A DNA stretch of 64,000 nt, taken from contig NZ_KI912148.1 in the NCBI RefSeq assembly GCF_000517105.1, positions 2,065,812 to 2,129,811 of the forward strand, in the 5' to 3' direction. A program made the translations under genes and the position numbers. Source of the DNA: Fischerella sp. PCC 9605. Its GTDB lineage: Bacteria; Cyanobacteriota; Cyanobacteriia; Cyanobacteriales; Nostocaceae. Under the pieces are notes generated by a model that ran no database searches, was not told the DNA's origin, and was given only the letters and a program-made list of their open reading frames with translations. The stretch's first letter is position 1. Each line of letters begins with the position of its first letter. Shown here piece by piece: positions 54,019 through 63,294 of the stretch.

Positions 54019-54151
54019 GTAGGCATTCATATAAACCCTGCGACTGATGTATGCACACTCGCTCTGACGTACTTATTAGGTAGAAGTTGAATTCTCAAAT
54101 TTCAACCAGACCAAAGGTTTCTAGATATCAGTACTTCAAGGAGTAGCATCG

Positions 54152-55234
54152 ATGCAACTGAAGCCAATAAATCAGCAGGTCGTTGCAGTCGTTGGGGCTT
54201 CCAGCGGCATCGGACGTGAGGCAGCCCTCCAGTTTGCAAGGCGAGGAGCAAAGGTGGTTGTCTCTGCTCGCAGTCAGCCAGGGCTGGCGTCCTTGGTGGA
54301 TGAGATTAGACGCTTTGGCGGTGTGGCAACCGCTGTAGTTGCCGATGTGACGGTATTCGATCAGGTGAAGGCGATCGCAGACAAAGCTGTGGAAGAGTAT
54401 GGGCGACTCGATACGTGGGTGCATGCCCCCGCTGTCGCCCTTTTTGCCACTGTCGATAATATAAAACCAGAAGAATTTCAGCGTGTTATCGATATCAACC
54501 TGACCGGTCAGGCATACGGTGCGATGGCGGCGCTACCTCATCTCAAGCGTGAGGGGCGGGGGGCGCTGATCCACATCTCTTCAATGTTGGGTAGGCGATC
54601 GCTTCCACTTCAAAGTCCCTACTGCGCCGCCAAGCACGGGATCGAGGGCTTTCTCGAATCCCTGCGTGTAGAGCTGCAACATGAGGGAATACCCATCAGT
54701 GTGACGAATGTGATGCCCGCATCGATCAACACACCCTTCTACAACAATGCTCTCACAAAGTTAGGTGTGAAGCCGTCAGCACCACCGCCCTATTACGATC
54801 CCAGCCTGGTGGCTAACGCCATCCTCTACGTTGCCTCTCATCCCACCCGTGACTTTATCGTTGGGGATGCAGCTAGGGCGCTAGATTTGCTACAGCGGAT
54901 CTCGCCGTCACTTTTAGATTACTTGTTTGCACTCTTCGGCTTCCAGCTCCAGCGTACCAATGAGCCGAAGTCTGAAGATGCGCCAAATAATCTGTATGAG
55001 CCGATCCCATACCACGACAGAGTTAAAGGAGACTTTAACAACCTGGTAATACCGAGCTTTTTTGATTGGTTGGATATGAATCCGCTCCTCAAGTGGAGTG
55101 CGATCGCGAGCTCGGTTGGGTTAGCGTTACTGGCTTCACAAAGCTTATACTTCTGGAGTTACGTTGAAAGTGCGATCGCGAGATCGGTCGAGTTAACATT
55201 GCTGGCAGCACAAGGATTTCCAAACGGACAGTGA
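54152..55234 (+). CDS. SDR oxidoreductase with C-terminal helical extension
   Basis: 360 residues; AAGGAG lies before the ATG. The SDR core (1-250) has VVGASSGIGREAALQFARRG, a variant HAPA in place of NNAG, catalytic SSMLGRRSLPLQSPYCAAKH and VMPASINTPFYNNA. After about 255 comes a tail unlike classical SDRs: a proline-rich linker, then two hydrophobic helices (WSAIASSVGLALLASQSLYF; ARSVELTLLAAQGFP). The tail may anchor the protein at a membrane or granule surface. Its substrate is unknown. Location after the PHB operon suggests a link to hydroxyacyl metabolism but shows no more than that. Confidence 0.8.
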   Translation: MQLKPINQQVVAVVGASSGIGREAALQFARRGAKVVVSARSQPGLASLVDEIRRFGGVATAVVADVTVFDQVKAIADKAVEEYGRLDTWVHAPAVALFATVDNIKPEEFQRVIDINLTGQAYGAMAALPHLKREGRGALIHISSMLGRRSLPLQSPYCAAKHGIEGFLESLRVELQHEGIPISVTNVMPASINTPFYNNALTKLGVKPSAPPPYYDPSLVANAILYVASHPTRDFIVGDAARALDLLQRISPSLLDYLFALFGFQLQRTNEPKSEDAPNNLYEPIPYHDRVKGDFNNLVIPSFFDWLDMNPLLKWSAIASSVGLALLASQSLYFWSYVESAIARSVELTLLAAQGFPNGQ

Positions 55235-55288
55235 ATTTATAAGTGATTTTTAATACTTTAAGCTGTGGAGTTAGCGCATACGATTGGC

Positions 55289-55530
55289 GTAAACCTCACC
55301 CCTATCCCCTCTCCTTGGTAAGATGCAGCTGGCGAATGGTGGGTCTGACCCCTCATTCGCCCTCAAATTGGTTTGTACCAGACGCGTACGCCGCAGGCGT
55401 TCCCGCAGGGTAATTTCGCGTCTCTACATCTGGTAGAATGACGAAAAATCTTGATGAGGGGTGTCACCCCCTATTCGCCATCTGTATCCTTGGTAAGGAG
55501 AGGGGTGCCGAAGGCGGGGTGAGGTTAAAC
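55289..55530. repeat. Long imperfect inverted repeat (about 240 bp)
   Basis: The left arm GTAAACCTCACCCC...CCCCTCTCCTTGGTAAG matches the complement of the right arm ending GGGGTGAGGTTAAAC; similarity extends about 75 bases each side. Non-coding; resembles a foldback MITE. It also contains a fragment of the GCGTCTCTAC palindrome. Confidence 0.65.
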
Positions 55531-55606
55531 GGGAATTATTAAGTAATCATGCAAACTTGATATAACACAGCGTTAATTGCACTTTTAAACGCGAGTGGAG
55601 CAAAGT

Positions 55607-56464
55607 GTGAAAACGACGGTTGAAGAGCGGCGAATAAACGTAGGCGGTTTAACTATCCGCTACTTTACAGCGGGTAATGATGACGATCCACCTTTAGTAC
55701 TGCTGCATGGAGATGGCGAAAGCGCTCTTGATTGGTCTTGGGTGCTTCCCATATTGGCAGCTACACATCGTGTCTATGCGCCGGACTTGCCAGGTGCCGG
55801 TGATAGTTCTAAACCTGATGTGGTCTATTCGCCAGAGTTTTATACGCAGTTTGTAGCCGGTTTTCTCAATGCATTTGGGCTTAGGCGGGCGGTGCTAGTC
55901 GGCAACTCGATAGGTGGACTAGTTGCCCTGCGCTTTGCGCTGTCATATTCCGAAGCAGTGACGGCGCTAGTGCTGGTAGATAGTTCCGGTCTCGGTTACT
56001 TGGTTAGCCCGTTTCTGTCCCAGTTAACCCTGCCTTGGTATGGAGAGGCTGCCATCGCCTGGAGCAAAACGCCTCTAGGTGCAAAGCAACGGGCTTGGTC
56101 ACGAGCATTGCTGCTTTTCGCTCATCCTACACGGGTTCCTGCTGCATGGCTGGCAGAGCAGGTACGGATGGCACAAATGCCCGGCTTTCTTGAGGCCACC
56201 CTGTCCGCGCTGCGTGCCGAACTGAATCTATTTGGACAATATAAGGTTTTGCTCGACTCTCTACCACAGTTGCAGATGCCGACTCTTGTCATGTGGGGTA
56301 CTCGCGACCAAATTTTACCAAAAGAACAGGCTGAAGATGCCGTCAAACGTTTAAAACAAGGACAACTCGCTTTGATACCCGACTGCGGTCACTTACCCCA
56401 TGTGGAGCGCCCCGGACTCTTTGCCGCCGTGTTGATCCAGTTTCTTGATAAAATTGCTTATTAA
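55607..56464 (+). CDS. Alpha/beta hydrolase
   Basis: 285 residues from GTG 55607, which has GGAG six bases ahead; GTG 55595 is an alternative, and no ATG start fits. The fold is clear: oxyanion strand LVLLHGDGESALDWSWVLP, nucleophile elbow VGNSIGGLVAL (Ser101), acid in MWGTRDQILP, and histidine in DCGHLPHVERPG. It most resembles small soluble esterases or C-C hydrolases. Placed in a PHB island it could act on hydroxybutyrate oligomers, but sequence alone does not show that. Preceded by the foldback repeat. Confidence 0.82.
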   Translation: MKTTVEERRINVGGLTIRYFTAGNDDDPPLVLLHGDGESALDWSWVLPILAATHRVYAPDLPGAGDSSKPDVVYSPEFYTQFVAGFLNAFGLRRAVLVGNSIGGLVALRFALSYSEAVTALVLVDSSGLGYLVSPFLSQLTLPWYGEAAIAWSKTPLGAKQRAWSRALLLFAHPTRVPAAWLAEQVRMAQMPGFLEATLSALRAELNLFGQYKVLLDSLPQLQMPTLVMWGTRDQILPKEQAEDAVKRLKQGQLALIPDCGHLPHVERPGLFAAVLIQFLDKIAY

Positions 56465-56571
56465 AGCGGTCTACGAATTTTGCTGTCATCAATGAGAACT
56501 CCAGCAGTGAAGGCGGTATGGCTGCCCCCCTTGGCAGGCGATCGCGATCTTTTTCCGTTCGTCCATAATTG

Positions 56572-57387
56572 TTAATTCACAGGATTTAACCTTGTCTCTA
56601 GAATCAGGCAAAAATTCCGCAGAAGCGATCGCCAAAATATTAACCACCAATTTATCCAGGTAACCAAACCCCAGCGTTCTGGATAGCAGTTCAACAGGGG
56701 GAAAACCTTCACCACAGATAATCCCAACGCCGCTACATCCCTTTCATCCTCGACAAACCACTTCATTGGCGCTCCAAAATGGGCGGCTTTGTTCGCGTTA
56801 AACTGTTTAAAAACTATTCCCCCCACATCCAAAGCCAATGTTGCGCCTGCAAACCGTTCCCGTAGGCGCTGCACTAACTGCTTAACTTCCGATTCCTCAA
56901 AATAGTAAAGCAACCCCTCTGCAATAAACAAAATACCTTCAGGCGGAATGGCTGGGATTTCATCCATCCAAGCCCAATCCAGCACTGAAGTTGCCAAAAA
57001 TCGATGCTCGCTCGTTTGGGTATCAAGAGTAAGGCGGGTGTCAATGACTTCCGGCACGTCTAACTCAATCCACTGAGTTTTTCCCTTGCCCACGCGATAA
57101 TAACGGGAAGATAAACCCGCTCCCAGTTCTACGACTAGGGAGTTGGGGTGGGTGGCAATGTGCTGCGCCGTGATATCGTCTAATAGCTTTGTCCGCACAC
57201 TAATGCAGATTTGGTATCTCCAGTCATACCAATTTTCCAAGTCAGCACCCCACGGCAGAGATCGGAACCAATCCTGCGCCTGGGGATCTCGAAATAGGGC
57301 ATCTGCACGAGTGTGTTCCTCGGCTCTGGCTCGCAGGGGAATTAGCAACGTGCGCGAGACTCCAGTAAATTGCTTGCTGCTTGTCAT
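56572..57387 (-). CDS. SAM-dependent methyltransferase (LCMT/PPM1-like)
   Basis: 271 residues. The N-terminal MTSSKQFTGVSRTLLIPLRA, RAEEHTRADALFRDPQAQDW and the cofactor-binding motif SLVVELGAGLSSRYYRVG place it in the leucine-carboxyl-methyltransferase-like branch of class I methyltransferases. These include polyketide-pathway O-methyltransferases. ILFIAEGLLYYFEESEVKQL is the post-I motif. The C-terminus is hydrophobic (WWLIFWRSLLRNFCLI). The substrate is unknown. Convergent with the alpha/beta hydrolase and downstream of a phasin gene on the same strand. Confidence 0.82.
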   Translation of the reverse strand: MTSSKQFTGVSRTLLIPLRARAEEHTRADALFRDPQAQDWFRSLPWGADLENWYDWRYQICISVRTKLLDDITAQHIATHPNSLVVELGAGLSSRYYRVGKGKTQWIELDVPEVIDTRLTLDTQTSEHRFLATSVLDWAWMDEIPAIPPEGILFIAEGLLYYFEESEVKQLVQRLRERFAGATLALDVGGIVFKQFNANKAAHFGAPMKWFVEDERDVAALGLSVVKVFPLLNCYPERWGLVTWINWWLIFWRSLLRNFCLILETRLNPVN

Positions 57388-57405
57388 CTGTTAATTTCTC
57401 TTGGC

Positions 57406-57435
57406 AGCCTTCAGAAGCGATCGCTTCTGAAGGCT
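57406..57435. terminator. 30-bp perfect HIP1-centred palindrome
   Basis: AGCCTTCAGAAGCGA and its complement form an uninterrupted stem; ATTTTT follows on the plus strand. It separates the phasin gene from the methyltransferase gene and could attenuate read-through. Confidence 0.55.
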
Positions 57436-57446
57436 ATTTTTAAAGC

Positions 57447-57797
57447 TTACCAACTACTTGTTGTTGTGCTTGGTGTCTCCTCTGCTGTCTTCTGCGTCAT
57501 TTGGAAATAGTTATCCCAAAATTGCTTTTGGGTTTCCATTGCCAACTGCACTGCCAGCTGTTGGGTTTGGAGCGCAGAATTCACCAGTTCTCGTTGAAAA
57601 TTGAGAGTTTTCTGGAAAGTATCAGATAAATTTACCTGAATCATTCCAGTGGGAAGGTTGTCAATCCAGGTGTAAACAAGCTTCTTCTGTGATTCGCTCA
57701 ACTGCTTTTGGGACTCATCCCAAACTTCAGCGAGCTTTTTCTGCGATTCACTAAACTGTCTGCGGGAATCTGTAAAAAAAGTAGTAGTAGTATCCAT
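57447..57797 (-). CDS. Phasin-like protein, second paralog
   Basis: 116 residues. FFTDSRRQFSESQKKLAEVW, DESQKQLSESQKKLVYTWID, then FQKTLNFQRELVNSALQTQQ and METQKQFWDNYFQMTQKTAE. The layout (charged QKQ repeats, NLPTGMIQVN linker, then LDFQ..LV and QKQFWDNYF) is that of the phasin at 48972, but the sequence is a separate subtype. It is nearly the same over about 90 residues as the C-terminal end of the large protein at 58629-60110, showing that a phasin copy was fused there. Confidence 0.75.
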   Translation of the reverse strand: MDTTTTFFTDSRRQFSESQKKLAEVWDESQKQLSESQKKLVYTWIDNLPTGMIQVNLSDTFQKTLNFQRELVNSALQTQQLAVQLAMETQKQFWDNYFQMTQKTAEETPSTTTSSW

Positions 57798-58628
57798 TGA
57801 AGTTTTACCGCTTATTTCTCCACCCTTTTATAGGTGAAGAGGAAGTGGGGCGGGACAATATACCACTTCCTAATAAATCAAGGTTTATTTAGTAAATTAT
57901 TATAATCTGTAAATTGGATATTTAATCACAGATAAATCATCAAAATATCGCCTAAATGTTTAACCTTTTGCTAAAACTTTTCTAAAAAATGTTAAGTGCC
58001 AAAAATTATTAAATCGCCAATATTTACTAGTATTCACCTTGATAAATGTCATTACTTTTACCATAGCTATTGCAGTAGTGATTGAAAACGTAAAAGTAAA
58101 CTGTTGGTATTTAAACATTGCAAACCAGATTTCCGAATCAAAAGTATAACTACACACGGTTCGTAGTAAGTGCTTATTACAAGCCAAGAAGATTTAGAAG
58201 TGATGAGTGAAAAGTAGTATAAAAAATCTATTTCAGGTTATTCGCTGCTCCGATTCCAAACTGAATTATTAACCTAATAAAGCAATACTTTATTTGTTTT
58301 TAATTTTTAATTAACAATATTTTTACCAGTATTTTACTTAGCTAAAAATTTAATCATTTCAGAATTTTTCATGATAAATACTAATATTTATTTTACAGAG
58401 AATCAAAGATTATGATTGATGAACATTCACGAGGTCGGTGATAAAATCCGAAAAACAAATTTCAAACAAATTTATCCTCAGGAGCGATCGCTCTTGAAGG
58501 CTTTTTTAGACCTAATATTAATTCTCCTTATTTTTGCAATATATCAGAATTCCCCTTTTAAAAGGGGGATTGTAAATAGTATGCATTTAGAGAAATGGTA
58601 TTACTAACTAAACTTTTGGGTTTGCTAT
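57798..58628. other. AT-rich intergenic region, no gene
   Basis: Carries a CCCCTTTTAAAAGGGG palindrome near 58553-58570. Two short open frames (57960-58187, 58416-58607) have no family features and AT-driven composition. Confidence 0.5.
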
Positions 58629-60110
58629 CTACTGTAGTGTCTTCCGCATCAGTTGGAAATAATTATCCCAAAACTGCTTTTGGGTTTCCGTTCCCAATTT
58701 GCTTGCCAACTGTTGAGCTTTGAAGGTAGTATTCACTAGCTCTCGTTGAAAATCTAGGGTTTTCTGGAAAGTTTCAGAAAAATTGACCTGAATCATTCCA
58801 GTGGGAAGGTTGTCAATCCAGGTGTAAACAAGCTTTTTCTGCGACTCGCTCAACTGCTTTTGGGACTCATCCCAGATGTCAGCAAGTTTTTTCTGCGGCT
58901 TTTGCAGCCGGTGCTGGGATTCTTGGTAGACTTCAGCCTTGAGTGGTTTATAGATGAACTCGTACCAGCATTTGCCTGCCCGCGAATCGAAGTCATTCTG
59001 TGGGCAGCGCATGAATAGATGCAGGCACTTGGCAGATTTACCAGGCGATAACTGCCAGGAGAAACGCCTGTCATTCACATCATGAGGATACGTAACCGAG
59101 TCCACATGAACATCTGTTGCAAATCCGTATCCAGCATAAGGTTCCTCTTTGGAACCCACGGCGAACCAATCCGGTACACTAGGATTCTGATAGATTTGTG
59201 GCTGCTGGCTCATGTCCATGTAGGCATAGTAGCGAACCGCAAATTCGAGGTTGATCGCCTCTGTGCTAGCATGGGTTCCGCCCTCTTCTCCCTTGGGCTT
59301 CCCTTTGACGAACAGTTCCTCGATCAAGTAGTCTGCATCAGCGTACAGGCTAATTACACGATACAGTTGGCACTCTAGATGACGTTCCTTGCCTGTATTG
59401 GGTTCTAAATCACTATAGTCGAATGGTTCTGAGGCAATAGTAATGCTGGCTCGCACTGGGCCACTGGAGTGGGATACAAGCCGGTAGGAGCGATCGTACA
59501 AACTAACCTGATAGGAAGGCGATTCTGAATAAGGAATTTCCATCAGCTGAAGTTGATCTAACTGCATACAGCGCTTTTCCGGGTCTTGATTTATCCACTC
59601 ACCCATTGCTGCTTTGAACTGATCAAGGATCTCCTGATGGTCAAGCTGTACGCTGGTAGCTGAACCTGCAAACCAATTTCGCCCGTCATTCTCTGGTGCA
59701 GGAACCAGATTAAACCAGACTATCAGTCGGCTATTTACTAATCTGACTCCACGTTCTTGCCCATCCGACCCATAGACTACTTCCAGGGATGGCTTGCCCA
59801 ATTCGTCGTGAGGAATGGGCTTGCCACGGTCGATCTTCACCAAAGCCGAGGTAGTCGAGTAATCTTGCGAGCCAGGTGGAATCGCTTCGGCAAGAGAAAA
59901 GATTAGGGTATCGCGAGATGGATCTTCTGGATCGATCCGGTCAATCTGCGCCAATAGTGGCGTTCCAGAGGAATCGCTCGCATCCTTTAATACAAGTTCT
60001 TCTGGTGGGATCTGGAACTGCTGATAGATCGGTTGCCAAGGCATAGTGACATGACCGCCTCGCCAGTAATTTGAAGGGTTGAAAACAGCTAGTAGGTTAG
60101 AGGATGGCAT
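58629..60110 (-). CDS. Unrecognised about 400-residue domain fused to a phasin
   Basis: 493 residues; GGAGG seven bases before ATG. Residues 1-395 (SNLLAVFNPSNYWRGGHVTM ... FSWQLSPGKSAKCLHLFMRC) form a predominantly beta-type domain with many aromatic and acidic residues. It looks like a carbohydrate- or ester-acting beta-sandwich, but I do not recognise a family. Residues about 400-493 (KKLADIWDESQKQLSESQKK ... TETQKQFWDNYFQLMRKTLQ) are a phasin nearly identical to the neighbour at 57447-57797. The phasin tail should dock the protein on PHB granules, so the front domain may act at the granule surface; this is inference. PHB depolymerase is the next gene upstream. Confidence 0.7.
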   Translation of the reverse strand: MPSSNLLAVFNPSNYWRGGHVTMPWQPIYQQFQIPPEELVLKDASDSSGTPLLAQIDRIDPEDPSRDTLIFSLAEAIPPGSQDYSTTSALVKIDRGKPIPHDELGKPSLEVVYGSDGQERGVRLVNSRLIVWFNLVPAPENDGRNWFAGSATSVQLDHQEILDQFKAAMGEWINQDPEKRCMQLDQLQLMEIPYSESPSYQVSLYDRSYRLVSHSSGPVRASITIASEPFDYSDLEPNTGKERHLECQLYRVISLYADADYLIEELFVKGKPKGEEGGTHASTEAINLEFAVRYYAYMDMSQQPQIYQNPSVPDWFAVGSKEEPYAGYGFATDVHVDSVTYPHDVNDRRFSWQLSPGKSAKCLHLFMRCPQNDFDSRAGKCWYEFIYKPLKAEVYQESQHRLQKPQKKLADIWDESQKQLSESQKKLVYTWIDNLPTGMIQVNFSETFQKTLDFQRELVNTTFKAQQLASKLGTETQKQFWDNYFQLMRKTLQ

Positions 60111-60683
60111 TAGATACCTCCAGAAATCCTCAAAGGTTTGCTATGACTGGGCTTGGGAAAATTTGTGATATTATTCAGTCTCAGCTAGGACAACAACACC
60201 CTTATCCTTAGCATCTCTATCCATCAAGGAAGAAGTAGAAACTAGAAACCCTTCCCTCACAATGGGGGAAAGGGTTGGGAAATGATAGTGGTAGTAGCGC
60301 CCCACTTTAAGTTCGTAGCCTGTGTCACATGGTAGTAATTCATAAACTCTCACGAATGAATGTCTGGAAACCAGAAGCCGCTGTCAATGCTGTGATTTGA
60401 TGATGGTTGGAATGCTTGGGAGTTTACAGTCCAATTGCTAACTGGATGTTAACTACTGCTAGTGTAGTAGTGTAGTGATCCCCTAGAGCCTTTTTATCTG
60501 TCTTAGGGATGACTATCTTAGGGATGATCGCACTAAGCGATCGCGCTCTCAAGAATTGTGGAATTGCTAAATCAGAAGCAGACGAGTTTTCTGTGCGATC
60601 GTTTAACCTATACTACTCAACGATCCCCAAATAATTTACTATCCGATAGATAGCGAGAGGATTGGCTGAATGATTTCTGGAAC
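60111..60683. other. Intergenic, no gene accepted
   Basis: A 60-codon minus frame (60171-60353) lies here without family features. TCTTAGGGATGA is repeated in tandem near 60502-60530. HIP1 sites at 60538-60545. Confidence 0.45.
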
Positions 60684-61739
60684 CTACCCAGCGCTTAGCT
60701 TATCGACCATCTTCATGATGGCAGAAGCCTGGATACCATTTTTGAAAGCGTATTCGCTGTTGGTGTAGCCCCACCAATCCCAGCAGCCTTTTGGATTTTT
60801 GAGTCTTATCCGGTGAGCTTGGGGATAGAGCACGACTATATTATTGCTATCAGCCCACTGATTATAACCAGTGTGAGTGTAATATTCGTCGCCAATATCC
60901 TCATACGATTGTTCGCAGCCGTGCAGGGCAATGTGCAGTCTGCAAACCTCACCGTCAGCACAAGTTTGAGGGATGTAGACATAACCCTTTTTGGCCATGC
61001 CGTGGGCGTTCGGATTATTTATGAACTCGTTTTGGTTGAATTCGACTAACTGACCGGTGAGAGTCTTTGTCGGTGGGTTTAACTTGCCAAGCAAGTGTCT
61101 CAGGATCTCTCCAGCCTGGTCGTAGTCGCAATCGTTGATAAACGGTGATTGGCTAAGAATGCACTGTCCCCCCCAATCGGGAGTAATGAAGCCATGCCCA
61201 GCCGGAATGTTCTTGATGTATTCAATCTTTTTGTTCGGAACGCCGAGGGCTTTATAGAATTTCTGAGTCGCATCCATCACCGGGGTAAAGACAATGGGAT
61301 CCAGAGCACCACTGAAGAGGTAGACGCTGTCGTCCTTCAGGTTAGATATGGGATCGGTTTTGCCTTCATTGGAGAATTGCCGTGCCATAGCCGCCAGTTC
61401 CGTTCCGTTCGGTGGCTTGAGCGGGCCAGCAATTGGGATCGGTTTCATACAGGTGGTTAACGCCGTTGTTAAGTTGTCCTGAGCGCAGTAGAAAGGACCA
61501 CCAGCAACCACACCAGCACCTTGGATACGGTTTGAGAAAGCTGTATGCATCTGCACCGCCATAAATCCGCCTGATGACAGACCAGAAACGGTGATGTTGT
61601 TTCTACTAATGTTGAGTGAGGGCAGTTCTTGTGCTTTGGCAGGTTGTACAAGCGCTAGTGCCCAGCTTAGTGTAGCCGTAAGGATAACTAAGAGGACAAT
61701 GCGAGATATAGCTTTAAGATATTGATTACCATTAAGCAT
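60684..61739 (-). CDS. Extracellular-type PHB depolymerase
   Basis: 351 residues with a signal peptide (IVLLVILTATLSWALALVQP AKA cleavage near residue 36). The lipase box is GLSSGG with nucleophile Ser55 soon after the mature start, as in PHB depolymerases of the short secreted type. CDYDQAGEILRHLLGKL and a C-terminal HGCEQSYEDIGDEYYTHTGY, NQWADSNNIVVLYPQ segment carry the remaining triad residues; the paired cysteines fit an exported protein. Hydrolyses PHB to oligomers or 3-hydroxybutyrate. The signal implies periplasmic or outside location, odd for mobilising internal granules. Confidence 0.88.
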   Translation of the reverse strand: MLNGNQYLKAISRIVLLVILTATLSWALALVQPAKAQELPSLNISRNNITVSGLSSGGFMAVQMHTAFSNRIQGAGVVAGGPFYCAQDNLTTALTTCMKPIPIAGPLKPPNGTELAAMARQFSNEGKTDPISNLKDDSVYLFSGALDPIVFTPVMDATQKFYKALGVPNKKIEYIKNIPAGHGFITPDWGGQCILSQSPFINDCDYDQAGEILRHLLGKLNPPTKTLTGQLVEFNQNEFINNPNAHGMAKKGYVYIPQTCADGEVCRLHIALHGCEQSYEDIGDEYYTHTGYNQWADSNNIVVLYPQAHRIRLKNPKGCWDWWGYTNSEYAFKNGIQASAIMKMVDKLSAG

Positions 61740-61866
61740 TTGGAATTTGGGGATAATCCCTCAAGAGCGATCGCTAATGAAGGTTAGCTCGTTAGCAGAT
61801 ATCTTGGTTACAAAAATGTTAATCTTTTTAACTGTTGAAAAAAACGCTCAAAGACTTACTCAACCC

Positions 61867-62121
61867 CTAACTACCAGCAGCTGCTGACTTCTTCCGCATC
61901 CTTTCAAATATAGTCTTTCCAGAATTTATTTTGAGCGTCTAACATCATCTGGCTGTTTTGTTATTCGGCTTCCAGGAAGGATTTCACAACTTCTTGTTGG
62001 AAATCCAGGGATTTATTATGAACTTGTGAGAGATTGGTCTCCCCTTGCACATTCGGCAAACTTTCCAGCTAGGTGTCGAAAAAATTTTTCTGCCAATCGC
62101 TAAACTGCTTTTGGTACTCGT
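61867..62121 (-). pseudogene. Decayed phasin gene
   Basis: Minus strand reads YQKQFSDWQKNFFDT, stop, LESLPNVQGETNLSQVHNKS, LDFQQEVVKSFLEAE, stop, QNSQMMLDAQNKFWKDY, frameshift, then a tail. It is a clear copy of the phasin at 48972-49265 with two internal stops and one inserted base. It lies upstream of the depolymerase gene on the same strand. No product expected. Confidence 0.8.
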
Positions 62122-63294
62122 TCTCCTCTATCTTACAGAATTTTTCAGCCAGTAACACAATATTACGCAAATATGAAGAATTGCAAGCAAGGGTGCCACT
62201 AATACTATTCCCTGTCGAATTATCGAACCAAGTGTAAGCCTGTTAGTAGTATTTGCTAGTTGTTTTGCAAAAACTGATGGTGTTCTAGTATCAAACGGAA
62301 TTTATGGTAGGAAAAAGTGAATGCTAGAGTCTTTTAAAGCTTGACTTCCCAACGTAATTTATGTATGCAATGTTTATCATAGATAATGATAATGTATTTC
62401 ACAACTTTTTGAAAATCTTTTGTTTACCTAGTTTTAGTCTTAGTGCTTAACATGAAAACGTATCGGCGATCGCAGTTGCAAATAGTAGTGATTTGTGGTT
62501 ATATTTAGCACTTAGCCCAGCAAAAGCAGCAAGCAAATTAGGATTGTGATTTAGATAATTTAGAGCTTGAAAAACCAAATTTAATAATGTACATTAGGGT
62601 GAATTTATACAGCCTGTGACTCCTATTATTTTATTCCTTTAGATAGAAGATAAAACTAATTGATTTAGATACGGATCGCAGTACGTAATTCCTAAATAAT
62701 TATTCTCTACCTTTAGATAGAAGATAAAACTAATTTATTAGCTCAAGATTTTTCTGAAGGTAGATAAAAAACAGTCGTTTTGGATTGAGTAAATAGCTGT
62801 TTAGTAAGTAGGTAGGGTTATTTCATTCTTCCTCAATTCGCCAGAAACTTAAGTTCCTCGCTCATAGCTTCAGTCGGTTAAAACTGACTAAAAATCTTAG
62901 TTTCAGTCCGTTTTAACGGATTTTGGCTATTAGCCCCAAAATTTATTTTCGGGCGATTGTGCATAAAATGAAGTAGCCCTAGTTTAGTAAGTATTTCTTT
63001 GACAAATAGAGCGCAGGTCAAACAATTTTGGATTTTGGATTTTGGATTTTGGATTGATTCCACGGATAAATCCACTTTCTTGTACCCTGCTCGGAATGAT
63101 TGGTCAAGTTTTATTTTGTAATTAAAAAAGCCCCCAATAAAATTGTTAAGGGGCTTGTCAACACTCAGAGTTTTGTGAATCAGAAAGTTATTTCCTTATC
63201 TTGTAATTCCTTGACAGTCATGCTCTAAAAAACATGAGAATCCACATGGATGTCGTGAAACAAAAGCAAATCTACTACAACTCAGTACTTTTGT
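62122..63294. other. Intergenic repeats between decayed and intact phasins
   Basis: A CTTTAGATAGAAGATAAAAC block occurs twice (about 62637 and 62709). CAGTCGGTTAAAACTGA and TCAGTCCGTTTTAACGGA form a repeat pair (62870-62925). From 63005 a GGATTTT repeat leads into a sequence shared with 19958-20005. No gene seen. Confidence 0.5.
63124..63156 (-). terminator. Terminator downstream of the last phasin
   Basis: On the minus strand AAGCCCC and GGGGGCTT flank an A/T loop and TTTTT follows. It lies about 140 bases past the phasin stop. Confidence 0.65.

Noticed and set aside
60171-60353. 60-codon frame between the fusion protein and the depolymerase
   Set aside because: Includes a common intergenic word and has no start signal.
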